64,000 nucleotides of DNA from Rufibacter radiotolerans (GCF_001078055.1 NZ_CP010777.1:2130408-2194407), one strand, 5' to 3'; counted from the stretch's first letter, positions 9,017 to 17,386 are shown. Numbers and translations: made by a program. Notes: generated from the letters alone by a model not told the origin.

Positions 9017-10715
9017 ACTTGCGCTTCCGGAGCCAGAATTTCACCACCCCAAACAGCGCCAGCAACACCAGCGGAATGCCCAGGTTAATGGCCTGCCATT
9101 TGGTTCTTTCTTCCCGCAGCTTGAGCTTATCCAGCGGTCTTAACTTGATCTCTTTCCCTCTCAATTCTATCAGTCCCTTTTCATTGAGCAGATAGTCTAC
9201 CACGTTTTTCAGGAGCTCTTTGTTGGCAAAGCGGGTGCGGGTGAATCGGTCAAAACCCAGTTCCAAAGGCCTCCCCGACCGTGGATCTACCTCGTTGGCC
9301 GCCAGATCTCCGTCAGAGAACACCACTATCTGTGAGGCTTTGCTTTCCGGCAGGAACGGAATAGAGGACCCTTCCGGCACCGGCCGGTTTTTGAATACGG
9401 ATTGGAACTTGCCTTCCAGCAGGTACCCCACCGGAATGGCGTTTTGATTGAAAAGCTTGGGGTAACGGTCTACTCTGGGGTCATTCAAGGAAATGGAAAC
9501 CGGTGAATCGCGCTTGCGCGAATACTGGGAGGTCCACATAAGCGGGGATTTTTTGATGCCCATGGCTTTCACGGTATCCAGGGAGCTCACAAACTTGGTC
9601 TGCACGGCATCCAGGTTGCGGGTAACCGGCAACTCACTGAAGCTATTGATCAAAGGGTAATAGCGCCAGGGCACCAGCTGGGTCTGCGGCTGGTTGCCCA
9701 TGTACCCTGTTACCATAGGTATGAAGCTGGAATTTAGGTCCTGCACCAGGTCTGGGTTTACGCGCACCCCATACTTAAACAACATGTCCTGCAGGTTGAG
9801 GTCATACGGGAACGCCAGGGCGCCTTCCTCCCTCACGCTATCCAGCGAGGCCCGCACGCCGTCCAGCATAAAGAGCAGTTTCCCGCCTCTGATCAGGAAC
9901 TGATCCATTTTGTATTTGTCCTGCTCAGAAAAAGGCTGGGTAGGTTTCATGAGCACCACCAGGTTGAAGTTGTTCAGGTTGGGTACCTGAGACAGGTTCA
10001 CGCGGTTCACGGTGTAGTATTCAGACAAGGTGCCCAAGAAATCGGCGGCCTGCGGTAACCAGAGTTCCCCGTGGCCTTGTAGCACACCAATGCGGCCGGC
10101 ACTGGTGGAAGCTACTTTCTGGATGCCCGTAGCCAGTTCATACTCCAGCCCTTCAATAGATTGGTTTAACCGTTCTTCCGGCGAAGCCGTTTGGCTTCCT
10201 TTGAGTAAAGTGGCCGCTGTCTCTTTGCTTCCCGCGGAAATCAAGGCGCCCGGAAAGACGATTTTTTCTACCTTTTTATCTCCTTCCTGCGCAAACAGGT
10301 TGGTGGGCTGCAGTCCTTTCTGCGCCAATTGGGTATAGAACTGGTTGCGGGCCTCTTCATTGGTGTTGGCGTTAGGGTCTATAAACTGGTACTGCACCCG
10401 ACCGTCTGAATACAGCCGGAATTCTTCCAGCATCTCACGTGTGCTGTTCTGCAGGCGCCGGAACCCCGCCGGGAATTCGCCTTCCAGGTACACGGTTATG
10501 TTCACCGGCTCCTTCAGGTTGGCCAGTAAGGTTTTGGTTTGGTCTGAGATAGAATAGCGTTTGTCCTCGGTGAGGTCTAGCCGGAAGAAGTAGCGGTTGG
10601 CCACAAAGTTGAGGACCAGCAGCAGCCCTACGGCTACCAGGAAAAAGGTCCAGTCATGGCGGCGGCGGCTTTCCACCACCGGCTTTTGCGGATTAGGTTG
10701 GGTCTGCTCTACCAT
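9006..10715 (-). CDS. gldG: Gliding motility-associated ABC transporter substrate-binding protein GldG
   Basis: A 569-residue protein with an N-terminal membrane helix (about 22-43), a large extracytoplasmic region (the IVFPGALISAG, LVVLMKPTQPFSEQDKYKMDQFL and GGKLLFMLDG segments are typical of GldG/ABC-type uncharacterised transport proteins) and a C-terminal membrane helix (about 545-562) ending in RKRKYAR. GldG works with permease GldF and ATPase GldA; in Flavobacterium johnsoniae all three are required for gliding. Its start overlaps the gldF stop by 7 bp. Confidence 0.9.
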   Translation of the reverse strand: MVEQTQPNPQKPVVESRRRHDWTFFLVAVGLLLVLNFVANRYFFRLDLTEDKRYSISDQTKTLLANLKEPVNITVYLEGEFPAGFRRLQNSTREMLEEFRLYSDGRVQYQFIDPNANTNEEARNQFYTQLAQKGLQPTNLFAQEGDKKVEKIVFPGALISAGSKETAATLLKGSQTASPEERLNQSIEGLEYELATGIQKVASTSAGRIGVLQGHGELWLPQAADFLGTLSEYYTVNRVNLSQVPNLNNFNLVVLMKPTQPFSEQDKYKMDQFLIRGGKLLFMLDGVRASLDSVREEGALAFPYDLNLQDMLFKYGVRVNPDLVQDLNSSFIPMVTGYMGNQPQTQLVPWRYYPLINSFSELPVTRNLDAVQTKFVSSLDTVKAMGIKKSPLMWTSQYSRKRDSPVSISLNDPRVDRYPKLFNQNAIPVGYLLEGKFQSVFKNRPVPEGSSIPFLPESKASQIVVFSDGDLAANEVDPRSGRPLELGFDRFTRTRFANKELLKNVVDYLLNEKGLIELRGKEIKLRPLDKLKLREERTKWQAINLGIPLVLLALFGVVKFWLRKRKYAR

Positions 10716-11437
10716 TTTCTGCTCTCCAATACAAGTTTAGTGGCTAGTAGCATAATGGTGATCACGCTCAGGAAATACAGCACATCACGGGAGTCTATCA
10801 GGCCCTTACTGATGGCGTTGTAGTGGTAAGAGATGCCTAACTGCGCGATGTAGTAAGAAAAGGTACCCCACGCATCTATAGAGGCCAGCAGATCAAACCC
10901 GGTGTACACCAGGTAACACAGGAACACCGCCAGGATAAAGGCCACAATCTGGTTCTCCGTAAGCGACGACGCAAACACGCCCATGGCCACAAACACGGCC
11001 GCCAGAAATACCAGCCCCAAGTAAGATCCTGCAACGGCCGCTGAATCTATGTTGCCCACCGGGTCGCCCAGTTGGTACACGCTTACATAATACAGCAAGG
11101 ACGGCAACAGGGCAAACAGTACCAGCAGCAAGCAGGCGAAGTATTTGCCTAGCAGCAATTGAGTATCTGACAAAGGCTTGGTCAGCAGCAGTTCCATAGT
11201 GCCGCCCTTCCGCTCTTCGGCGAAGGTGCGCATGGTAATGGCCGGAATCAGGAACAAAAACAGCCAGGGTGCCAGCAGGAAAACGCTCTGCAGATCGGCG
11301 TAGCCGTAGTCCAGCACGCTGCTGTCTGGGAACACCCACATAAACAGCCCCGTGGCCACCAGAAACACCCCAATGACTATATAGCCGATAAGAGAGTTGA
11401 GGTAGGAATTGAATTCTTTGGAAAGGATGGCGAACAT
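10709..11437 (-). CDS. gldF: Gliding motility-associated ABC transporter permease GldF
   Basis: A 242-residue ABC-2 type permease with about six membrane helices. Its N-terminus MFAILSKEFNSYLNSLIGYI and the following AITMRTFAEERKGGTMELLLTKPLSD are characteristic of GldF-type permeases. It overlaps gldG (7 bp) downstream. Upstream, a 122-bp gap with a tandem repeat and a perfect palindrome separates it from gldA. Confidence 0.93.
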   Translation of the reverse strand: MFAILSKEFNSYLNSLIGYIVIGVFLVATGLFMWVFPDSSVLDYGYADLQSVFLLAPWLFLFLIPAITMRTFAEERKGGTMELLLTKPLSDTQLLLGKYFACLLLVLFALLPSLLYYVSVYQLGDPVGNIDSAAVAGSYLGLVFLAAVFVAMGVFASSLTENQIVAFILAVFLCYLVYTGFDLLASIDAWGTFSYYIAQLGISYHYNAISKGLIDSRDVLYFLSVITIMLLATKLVLESRKW

Positions 11438-11445
11438 AATTTTTT

Positions 11446-11473
11446 AGACACAGGTATCAAGACACAAGTATCA
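11446..11473. repeat. Tandem duplication of a 14-bp unit
   Basis: AGACACAGGTATCA (11446-11459) is followed immediately by AGACACAAGTATCA (11460-11473), one mismatch, just upstream of gldF. Function unknown. Confidence 0.6.
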
Positions 11474-11511
11474 GGATTTGGTTAGCTTAAGGGTTGAGTT
11501 ATTATTCTGCC

Positions 11512-11555
11512 TTCTGTTTTGGGCCTGTTTTGGAGAAAACAGGCCCAAAACAGAA
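11512..11555. repeat. Dispersed palindromic repeat, perfect 20-bp arms
   Basis: Arms 11512-11531 and 11536-11555 are exact complements (TTCTGTTTTGGGCCTGTTTT) around loop GGAG. It lies between the codirectional gldA and gldF genes, that is inside a likely operon. Confidence 0.9.
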
Positions 11556-11559
11556 ATGG

Positions 11560-12483
11560 CTATTTGCCGCTGTTGGTCAGTTCCTGGAACAGCTTCTCCA
11601 ATGAGTTCTCTTCCTGCTGAAGCCCTACCAGCGGCCAGCCCTGCTCCCCGGCCATCCTAAAAATAGCCGACCTAAGGTCTGAAGTTGAGCCAGCCACAAT
11701 GCGGTATTTCAACGCACCGGCGAGCTCTACCCTTTCCACTCCGGGCAAAGAAAGCAAGGCTTTTTCCGGGTGCACGTCTGACTCAAACTCAGCCAGGATT
11801 CTGGTTTCCTGGCGGCCCATGTTTTTGAGTTCGGCCACGGGACTGTCTGCCACCAGTTTGCCTTGGTTAATGATGAGCACACGGTCACAGAGGGCGCTGA
11901 CTTCCTGCATGATGTGGGTGGAGAACAGCACCGTTTTGGATTGGCCCACCTCTTTGATCAGTTGCCTGATCTCTACAATCTGGTTAGGGTCCAAGCCGGT
12001 GGTGGGCTCATCTAAAATTAAAACCTGGGGGTCATGGATAAGCGCCTGCGCCAACCCAACCCGCTGGCGGTAGCCTTTTGACAAGGCGCCAATCTTTTTG
12101 TGGCTCTCGCGGGTGAGGCCACACAAATTCACCATTTCATCGGTGCGGGCTTTCACCTGGCCGCTTCCCAGGCCGTGCAGTTTCCCAACAAAATGGAGGT
12201 ATTCGCGCACGTACATGTCCAGGTACAGCGGGTTGTGCTCGGGCAGGTACCCTACCTGCCGCCGGACTTCCATGGGTTGCTCCAGCACGTCAAACCCATT
12301 CACCAGCACCGTTCCGCTGGTAGGCGGAAGGTAGCAGGTGGCAATTTTCATGGTCGTGGATTTTCCGGCCCCGTTGGGTCCCAGAAAGCCTACAATCTCA
12401 CCCGTGCCCACCGTAAATGACACATGGTCCACGGCGGCCTGGGTCCCATAGAGTTTGGTAAGGTCTTTTATCTCAATTCCCAT
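11560..12483 (-). CDS. gldA: Gliding motility-associated ABC transporter ATP-binding protein GldA
   Basis: A 307-residue ABC ATPase: Walker A GPNGAGKS (35-42), signature LSKGYRQ (134-140), Walker B VLILDEP (154-160) and an H-loop in FSTHIMQEV. The C-terminal extension (about 220-307) with LEKLFQELT is typical of GldA/CcmA-type subunits. It energises GldF/GldG. Nine bases separate its start from the preceding SDR gene, suggesting co-transcription. In F. johnsoniae gldA lies apart from gldFG; here the three are adjacent. Confidence 0.93.
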   Translation of the reverse strand: MGIEIKDLTKLYGTQAAVDHVSFTVGTGEIVGFLGPNGAGKSTTMKIATCYLPPTSGTVLVNGFDVLEQPMEVRRQVGYLPEHNPLYLDMYVREYLHFVGKLHGLGSGQVKARTDEMVNLCGLTRESHKKIGALSKGYRQRVGLAQALIHDPQVLILDEPTTGLDPNQIVEIRQLIKEVGQSKTVLFSTHIMQEVSALCDRVLIINQGKLVADSPVAELKNMGRQETRILAEFESDVHPEKALLSLPGVERVELAGALKYRIVAGSTSDLRSAIFRMAGEQGWPLVGLQQEENSLEKLFQELTNSGK

Positions 12484-12492
12484 GTAGGCAGA

Positions 12493-13209
12493 TTAGGCTT
12501 TCTTTGGCTCAGGCCTTCCCTTGGGCATAAGCGGGCGCACCTCAATATCCACGTGGTGGTAGTTGGGCGGCGACTGCAGCACGTGCAGAATGGTAGAGGC
12601 AATATCCTCGGGCTGCATCATGTTCTTAGGGGCGGTGCCGGTGCCTTCAAAGCCGTCAAAGAAGGCGGTGGCGGTAGAGCCCGGGTAAATACAGGTCACC
12701 TTCACGCCAAACGGACGAACCTCTTTGAACAAAGCCTGGGAAATTCCGCGTACCGCGAACTTGGTGGCGCAGTAGCCGCTCATGTTCTCAATACCGGTAA
12801 GGCCGGCAATGGAGGAGATGTTGATGATATGGCCCTCCATCTGCTTTTTCATTTGAGGCAACACCAGGCGCGTGCAGTAGAATATACCGTTAACGTTGGT
12901 ATCCATCATGGTGAGCCAGTCTTTGGGGCTCATGGTATCCATTGCACCCTGAATGCCCAGGCCGGCATTGTTAATGAGCACAGATATGTTCTGCCGAAGG
13001 CGCTCCACGGTCTGCTCAAAGGCGGTCCAGACCGATTGCTCGTGGCGCACATCGCACTCAAAGAAATAAAAATCAGGGTGTGAAATTTTAGGGCGGGAAC
13101 GGCTCCAACTTACTACGGTGGCGCCTTGCTCCAATAGTAACTTGGCGGCAGCCAGGCCTATACCGCTGCTGGCTCCGGTAATCACTACTACTTTTCCTTC
13201 TAGTTCCAT
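12493..13209 (-). CDS. Short-chain dehydrogenase/reductase (SDR) family oxidoreductase
   Basis: A 238-residue classical SDR: nucleotide-binding TGASSGIG (11-18), NNAG motif, catalytic Ser in ISSIAG and the Y-x3-K pair in GYCATK. The substrate is unknown. Next to gldA with a 9-bp gap, so probably in the gld transcript. A second SDR (13482-14189) lies upstream in the same direction. The two share the fold but differ in many positions, so they are old paralogues rather than a recent duplication. Confidence 0.92.
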   Translation of the reverse strand: MELEGKVVVITGASSGIGLAAAKLLLEQGATVVSWSRSRPKISHPDFYFFECDVRHEQSVWTAFEQTVERLRQNISVLINNAGLGIQGAMDTMSPKDWLTMMDTNVNGIFYCTRLVLPQMKKQMEGHIINISSIAGLTGIENMSGYCATKFAVRGISQALFKEVRPFGVKVTCIYPGSTATAFFDGFEGTGTAPKNMMQPEDIASTILHVLQSPPNYHHVDIEVRPLMPKGRPEPKKA

Positions 13210-13285
13210 ATATGGTTTACGCTAGTAGATTCAACTTCCTTTCAAAATTAGTCAAAAGCGGGTTATTGTGGTTAGTTGTTCGTGA

Positions 13286-13304
13286 TTAGTTACTAGTAGT
13301 TAGT
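13286..13304. repeat. Inverted repeat arm (left) around a palindromic element
   Basis: TTAGTTACTAGTAGTTAGT matches the complement of 13467-13485 at 18 of 19 positions. Together the two arms flank the degenerate palindrome at 13374-13412. Confidence 0.55.
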
Positions 13305-13373
13305 AATGGAAGGCTGCTTATAGACCGAGGTTTGAAATCCAAGAACAAGGCATTTTCCTAAAACACACCTATC

Positions 13374-13412
13374 CGTTTTTGGCCTGTTTTCTGAAAAAAA
13401 CCCTCAAAACGC
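13374..13412. repeat. Dispersed palindromic repeat, imperfect copy
   Basis: CCGTTTTTGGCCTGTTTT followed by a run of A and CCCTCAAAACGC. The left arm fits the family core; the right arm has lost the AAAACAGG part. Confidence 0.6.
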
Positions 13413-13466
13413 CTTTACATTATCTATAGGATTACCCTTTTTTTCCCTGACAACTAATTACTAAAC

Positions 13467-13485
13467 ACTAAATACTAGTAACTAA
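13467..13485. repeat. Inverted repeat arm (right), overlapping the SDR stop codon
   Basis: ACTAAATACTAGTAACTAA, the near-exact complement of 13286-13304; it runs into the TAG stop (complement of 13482-13484) of the second SDR gene. Confidence 0.55.
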
Positions 13486-14189
13486 ATATCTCCTAACTGC
13501 GGCCTCAGCAGCAATTCTTCAATGACGGTGTTTTTAGACAGGCAGTGGGCGGTGAAAATGGCCTGGGCTACATCTTCGGGTTTCATGAAGCGGTCTTTGG
13601 GCAGGTCTACTCCTTCCCAGCTGGCGGTGAAGGTGGCACCCGGCAGAACGGCAGTGACCCGAATTCCGTGTTCTTTGAGTTCTTCGCGCAGCACGCGGGT
13701 CATGCCGTAGAGGGCATGCTTAGCTATACAGTAGGAGCCTCCGTTGGTGTAGGCCGTCACGCTGGCCGTGGAGCAGATGGTGAAGATATGCCCATCGCGG
13801 CGCTTGATCATGTCGCCTACCAGGCCTTTGGTCAGGTCATAGGCGCTGTAAAGGTTGGTGTTGATCATTTCGCGCAGCACGGTCTCACTCTCCTCATGGA
13901 TCATGCCCGGTATGAAAAAGCCGGCGTTGTTCACCAGCACGTCAATCTTTACTTTCAGGGTTTTGATGTACTCCAGAAAGCGCTTAATCTCCCCTTCCTG
14001 CCCTACGTCTACGGCCTGGTAGAAAACCTTTGAGAAGGTGAAATCACGCTCAATCTCCAGTTTCAGTTTCTTCAGGTCCTGCTCATGGCGGGCGCAGGTG
14101 ATTATATGGAACCCTTCGGCCGCGAAACGGTCTACAATGGCTCTGCCAATGCCTTTCGTGCCGCCGGTCACCACTATATATTTTTGCAT
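13482..14189 (-). CDS. Short-chain dehydrogenase/reductase (SDR) family oxidoreductase
   Basis: A 235-residue SDR with TGGTKGIG (8-15), NNAG in VLVNNAGFF, catalytic Ser in ICSTAS and the Y-x3-K pair in SYCIAKHALYG. Substrate unknown; the general form resembles 3-ketoacyl-ACP reductase/sepiapterin-reductase-like SDRs. Separated from the next SDR by 272 bp holding repeats, so probably a separate transcription unit. Confidence 0.92.
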   Translation of the reverse strand: MQKYIVVTGGTKGIGRAIVDRFAAEGFHIITCARHEQDLKKLKLEIERDFTFSKVFYQAVDVGQEGEIKRFLEYIKTLKVKIDVLVNNAGFFIPGMIHEESETVLREMINTNLYSAYDLTKGLVGDMIKRRDGHIFTICSTASVTAYTNGGSYCIAKHALYGMTRVLREELKEHGIRVTAVLPGATFTASWEGVDLPKDRFMKPEDVAQAIFTAHCLSKNTVIEELLLRPQLGDI

Positions 14190-14259
14190 GACAATGATGT
14201 TTTTTCTTTTTTCAACGTAATATAGGCATTTGAAACATAGAATGGCCTAAGGGCCTGCA

Positions 14260-14278
14260 TTTGCGGCTGCGCCGCAAA
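14260..14278. other. Short GC hairpin between SDR and MlaE genes
   Basis: TTTGCGGC, a 3-base loop, then GCCGCAAA, in the divergent gap 20 bp before the MlaE-type gene. It could shape the leader of that gene; no T-run follows, so it is not a clear terminator. Confidence 0.4.
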
Positions 14279-14298
14279 ACCATTTTCTTACCTCCCAC

Positions 14299-15027
14299 AT
14301 GAAAACCTTTGGTGCCTTTTTACTCTTCCTGTCCACCCTGGTAAAACGGGGAGAGTCTTTCAAAATCCTCTTTAACAGGGTCATAGATGAAGCCATTCTT
14401 ATTGGTATTGATTCCATCTTTATTGTGGGGGTGGTCTCTTCCTTTATTGGGGCGGTAACCTGCGTGCAGATTTCCTACAACCTCACCAACGCGCTTATCC
14501 CTAACTCCACCATCGGGTTTATGGTGCGGGAGATGACCATTCTGGAACTGGCCCCCACCATCACCTCTATTGTGCTGGCCGGCAAGGTGGGTTCCAATAT
14601 TGCCGGCGGGCTGGGTACCATGCGCATCACAGAGCAGATAGACGCCCTGGAAGTAATGGGAATCAACTCTGCCTCTTACCTGGTTTTGCCTAAAATCATT
14701 GCCTCCCTGCTGGTGTTCCCTATGCTGGTGATCATCTCCATGTTCTTGTCCATTCTGGGCGGGTATCTGGCCGGAACGCTATCGGGTGCCTTGTCTGGGC
14801 AGGAATATATCATTGGCCTTAGGTCCTCGTTCATTCCGTATAACATCACCTTCGCCCTGATCAAGTCTTTTGTATTTGCCTTTCTAATAGCCTCCATTTC
14901 TTCTTACCAGGGCTATTTTACCTCTGGGGGTGCCCTGGAGGTAGGCCGGGCGAGTACCAATGCCGTGACCAGCAGCGTGATTGCCATCTTAATTGCCGAC
15001 TACGTTCTTGCCCAGGTGCTGCTCTAA
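14299..15027 (+). CDS. MlaE family ABC transporter permease
   Basis: A 242-residue permease of the MlaE/YrbE family with about five to six membrane helices. VREMTILELAPTITSIVLAGKVGSNIAGGLGTMRITEQIDALE, spread over about 75-117, holds the conserved family block with the E-Q-I-D-A-L-E motif. MlaE permeases move phospholipid between the outer and inner membranes with an MlaF ATPase and an MlaD (MCE) protein. The MlaF-type gene follows 42 bp later; no MCE-domain gene is present in the window. Divergent from the SDR gene. Confidence 0.92.
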   Translation: MKTFGAFLLFLSTLVKRGESFKILFNRVIDEAILIGIDSIFIVGVVSSFIGAVTCVQISYNLTNALIPNSTIGFMVREMTILELAPTITSIVLAGKVGSNIAGGLGTMRITEQIDALEVMGINSASYLVLPKIIASLLVFPMLVIISMFLSILGGYLAGTLSGALSGQEYIIGLRSSFIPYNITFALIKSFVFAFLIASISSYQGYFTSGGALEVGRASTNAVTSSVIAILIADYVLAQVLL

Positions 15028-15069
15028 ACGTAGGACCGCCTTAGGGCTACCTATTCAGATTTTACCAAC

Positions 15070-15888
15070 ATGATTGAAATACATAACATCCAGAAAAGCT
15101 TTAACGGTAAAAAGGTGCTGAAAGGCATTAGTGGCGTCTTTGAATCTGGGAAGATGAATATGCTGTTAGGCGCCAGCGGTACCGGAAAAAGCGTGCTGCT
15201 TAAATGCATTGTAGGTCTGGTAAAGCCAGACGTAGGCAGCATTACCTATGATGGCCGTATCTTCGCCAACAACAAACTGGACATTAAACAGGAAATACGC
15301 CGTAAGATTGGCATGCTGTTCCAGGGCGGGGCCTTGTTTGACTCCATGAACGTGAACGAGAACGTGGAATTCCCCTTGATCATGCTCACCGACATGGGCA
15401 AGGCCGAACGAAAAGAGCGGGTAGAGTTTTGTTTAAAGCGCGTAGGGCTGGAAAACGCCGGAAACTTGATGCCCTCTGAACTCAGCGGCGGGATGAAGAA
15501 ACGCGTTGGCATTGCCCGCGCCATTGCGCCCCATTGTACCTACTTGTTCTGTGATGAGCCCAACTCTGGCCTGGACCCTTTGACCGCCCTTAAGATTGAC
15601 GAACTCATTAAGGAGATCACGGAGGAATATGACATCACCACCATTGTGGTAACCCATGACATGAACTCGGTGCTGGAGTACGGAGACAACGTCATGTTCC
15701 TGTATGAGGGTAAAAAACTCTGGGAAGGCCATAGCAGCACCATTATGGACACCCACGTGAAAGAACTCAACGACTTCATCTTCTCTAACCGCCTCATGCG
15801 GGACGCCAAAAAGATTGAGCAGATTGAAGAGGAAGAACAGAATAAACTGGAAGAGGAAGAAGAGCAGAAAAAAGAAGAAAACAGGTAA
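15070..15888 (+). CDS. MlaF-like ABC transporter ATP-binding protein
   Basis: A 272-residue ATPase: Walker A GASGTGKS (34-41), LFQGGALFDSMNV Q-loop region typical of MlaF, signature LSGGMKK (138-144), Walker B YLFCDEP (158-164) and NSGLDP. Pairs with the MlaE-type permease just upstream. The last about 25 residues are almost only Glu, Lys and Gln (for example NKLEEEEEQKKEENR), a charged tail beyond the normal MlaF fold. Followed by a palindromic repeat and a strong bidirectional terminator. Confidence 0.92.
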   Translation: MIEIHNIQKSFNGKKVLKGISGVFESGKMNMLLGASGTGKSVLLKCIVGLVKPDVGSITYDGRIFANNKLDIKQEIRRKIGMLFQGGALFDSMNVNENVEFPLIMLTDMGKAERKERVEFCLKRVGLENAGNLMPSELSGGMKKRVGIARAIAPHCTYLFCDEPNSGLDPLTALKIDELIKEITEEYDITTIVVTHDMNSVLEYGDNVMFLYEGKKLWEGHSSTIMDTHVKELNDFIFSNRLMRDAKKIEQIEEEEQNKLEEEEEQKKEENR

Positions 15889-15904
15889 CCCATCCCCTAA
15901 TGCA

Positions 15905-15952
15905 AATCCTGTTTTAGGGTCGTTTTACTAAAAACGGTCCTAAAACAGGATT
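15905..15952. repeat. Dispersed palindromic repeat with two wobble-type mismatches
   Basis: AATCCTGTTTTAGG and CCTAAAACAGGATT pair perfectly at the outside; inside, GTCG faces CGGT so that the only two mismatches are G-T and T-G, both of which still pair as wobbles in RNA. Downstream of the MlaF-like gene. Confidence 0.8.
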
Positions 15953-15998
15953 CTGTAAAAAAGCCAGTTTCCCTTTCTAATAAGTTATAGGATTGTAG

Positions 15999-16054
15999 CG
16001 AAAGCAAAAGCCCCGGCTTCTGGTTTAACTCAGGAGCCGGGGCTTTTGCTTTCG
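15999..16054. terminator. Bidirectional rho-independent terminator
   Basis: 19-bp perfect arms CGAAAGCAAAAGCCCCGGC (15999-16017) and complement (16036-16054), with A-runs and T-runs inside the outer stem in both directions. It separates the convergent MlaF-like and nucleoside-transporter genes. Confidence 0.85.
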
Positions 16055-16068
16055 TTTATAATAAGCGC

Positions 16069-17370
16069 TTAGAGCTCGAACAGGATACCGGCAATGGTAG
16101 CGGTCATCATACAGGCAATGGATGCGCCTAAGAGGGCTCTTAGGCCTAGCTTAGATAGGTTACCTTGCTGGTTAGGAGCCATGCCGCCAATACCGCCAAT
16201 CTGGATGGCAATAGAACTGAAGTTAGAGAACCCGCAGAGAGCGTAGGTAGCCAAAATGATGGATTTAGGAGCGATGGTTCCTTCTGCTTTCATCTTAGCC
16301 AAATCAAGGTAAGCCACAAATTCGTTCACCGCGGTTTTCTGCCCTAAAAGGCTACCCACCTGCAAGGTGTCTTCCCAAGGGCTACCCATTAAAAAGGCGA
16401 ATACCCTAAAGATCTGCCCTAAGATGTACTGGAAGTTAAGTCCTTCAAACCGACCACCGGTAGAGCTTACGATCATCTCGTTTAAGCCGGAGTAAGAACC
16501 CATGCTCATCAAAATAGAATTCAATAGGGCAATCACGGCAATAAAGGCTAAAAGCATACCACCCACGTTCAAGGCCAGTTTCAGTCCATCGGCGGCGCCG
16601 GTAGACATGGCGTCAATGATGTTCACGCCCAAAGACTCTTTGTTTACTTCCAGTTCGGTGTTGATCTTATCTCCTTCAGTTTCTGGTACCAGAATCTTGG
16701 CCATGACAATACCCGCCGGGGCGTTCATGATAGAGGCCGTTAAGAGGTGGGCCGCAAAAATAGCCTGCTGCACAGGGTCACCGCCGCCCAGGAACGCTAC
16801 GTAAGCTGCCAGTACGCCACCTGCCAGCGTAGCCATACCCCCCGTCATAAGACACATGAGCTCAGACTTGGTCATGTTCTGGATGAAGGGCCTTACCAAT
16901 AAAGGAGCCTCTGTCTGGCCCAGGAAGATGTTACCGGCCGCTGAAAGGCTTTCCGCGCCAGACAGCCGCATGCCTTTAGACATGACCCAGGCAATCCCAA
17001 ACACAATCTTCTGCAAAACGCCCAGGTAATAAAGGCCCGCGGTTACGGTAGAAAAGAAGATGATGGTGGGTAATACGTTAAAGGCGAAAATGAAGCCAAT
17101 TCCGGTCTTGGAACCCGGGTTGGCCAATTCCCCGAAAAGGAAGGAAGACCCTGCGCTGGAGAAGCTCAACAGTTTCACAAAGCCTTCACTCACGGCCTCA
17201 AAACCGGCTTTTATAAATCCTACTTCCGTTACCAGCACCCCAAAGATGATCTGGATGAGGACACCTACTCCCACCAGTTTCCAACTAATGGCCTTGCGGT
17301 TGGTGGAGAAGAGAATGGCAATACCAATAAGAACAAAATAGCCGATGGCTCCCTGAAGAACAGATAACAT
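16069..17370 (-). CDS. NupC/NupG (CNT) family nucleoside transporter
   Basis: Concentrative nucleoside transporter. GIGFIFAFNVLPTIIFFSTV, GQTEAPLLVRPFI, MTGGMATLAGGVLAAYV and GFSNFSSIAIQIGGIG are the conserved CNT segments including the nucleoside-binding GQTEAP and SNF motifs. The frame is open to 17400, but I chose the ATG at 17370 (433 residues, starting MLSVLQGAIGYFVL): a TATTTTTG -7 box on the minus strand (17387-17394) overlaps the earlier start. It imports nucleosides with H+ or Na+. A terminator precedes it, so it has its own promoter. Confidence 0.93.
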   Translation of the reverse strand: MLSVLQGAIGYFVLIGIAILFSTNRKAISWKLVGVGVLIQIIFGVLVTEVGFIKAGFEAVSEGFVKLLSFSSAGSSFLFGELANPGSKTGIGFIFAFNVLPTIIFFSTVTAGLYYLGVLQKIVFGIAWVMSKGMRLSGAESLSAAGNIFLGQTEAPLLVRPFIQNMTKSELMCLMTGGMATLAGGVLAAYVAFLGGGDPVQQAIFAAHLLTASIMNAPAGIVMAKILVPETEGDKINTELEVNKESLGVNIIDAMSTGAADGLKLALNVGGMLLAFIAVIALLNSILMSMGSYSGLNEMIVSSTGGRFEGLNFQYILGQIFRVFAFLMGSPWEDTLQVGSLLGQKTAVNEFVAYLDLAKMKAEGTIAPKSIILATYALCGFSNFSSIAIQIGGIGGMAPNQQGNLSKLGLRALLGASIACMMTATIAGILFEL

Positions 17371-17386
17371 AGAGGTCAAATATCGC

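Noticed and set aside
12493..14189. Two SDR genes as a recent tandem duplication
   Set aside because: Their glycine motifs (TGASSGIG versus TGGTKGIG) and most other positions differ, so the duplication would be old or the genes unrelated in origin.
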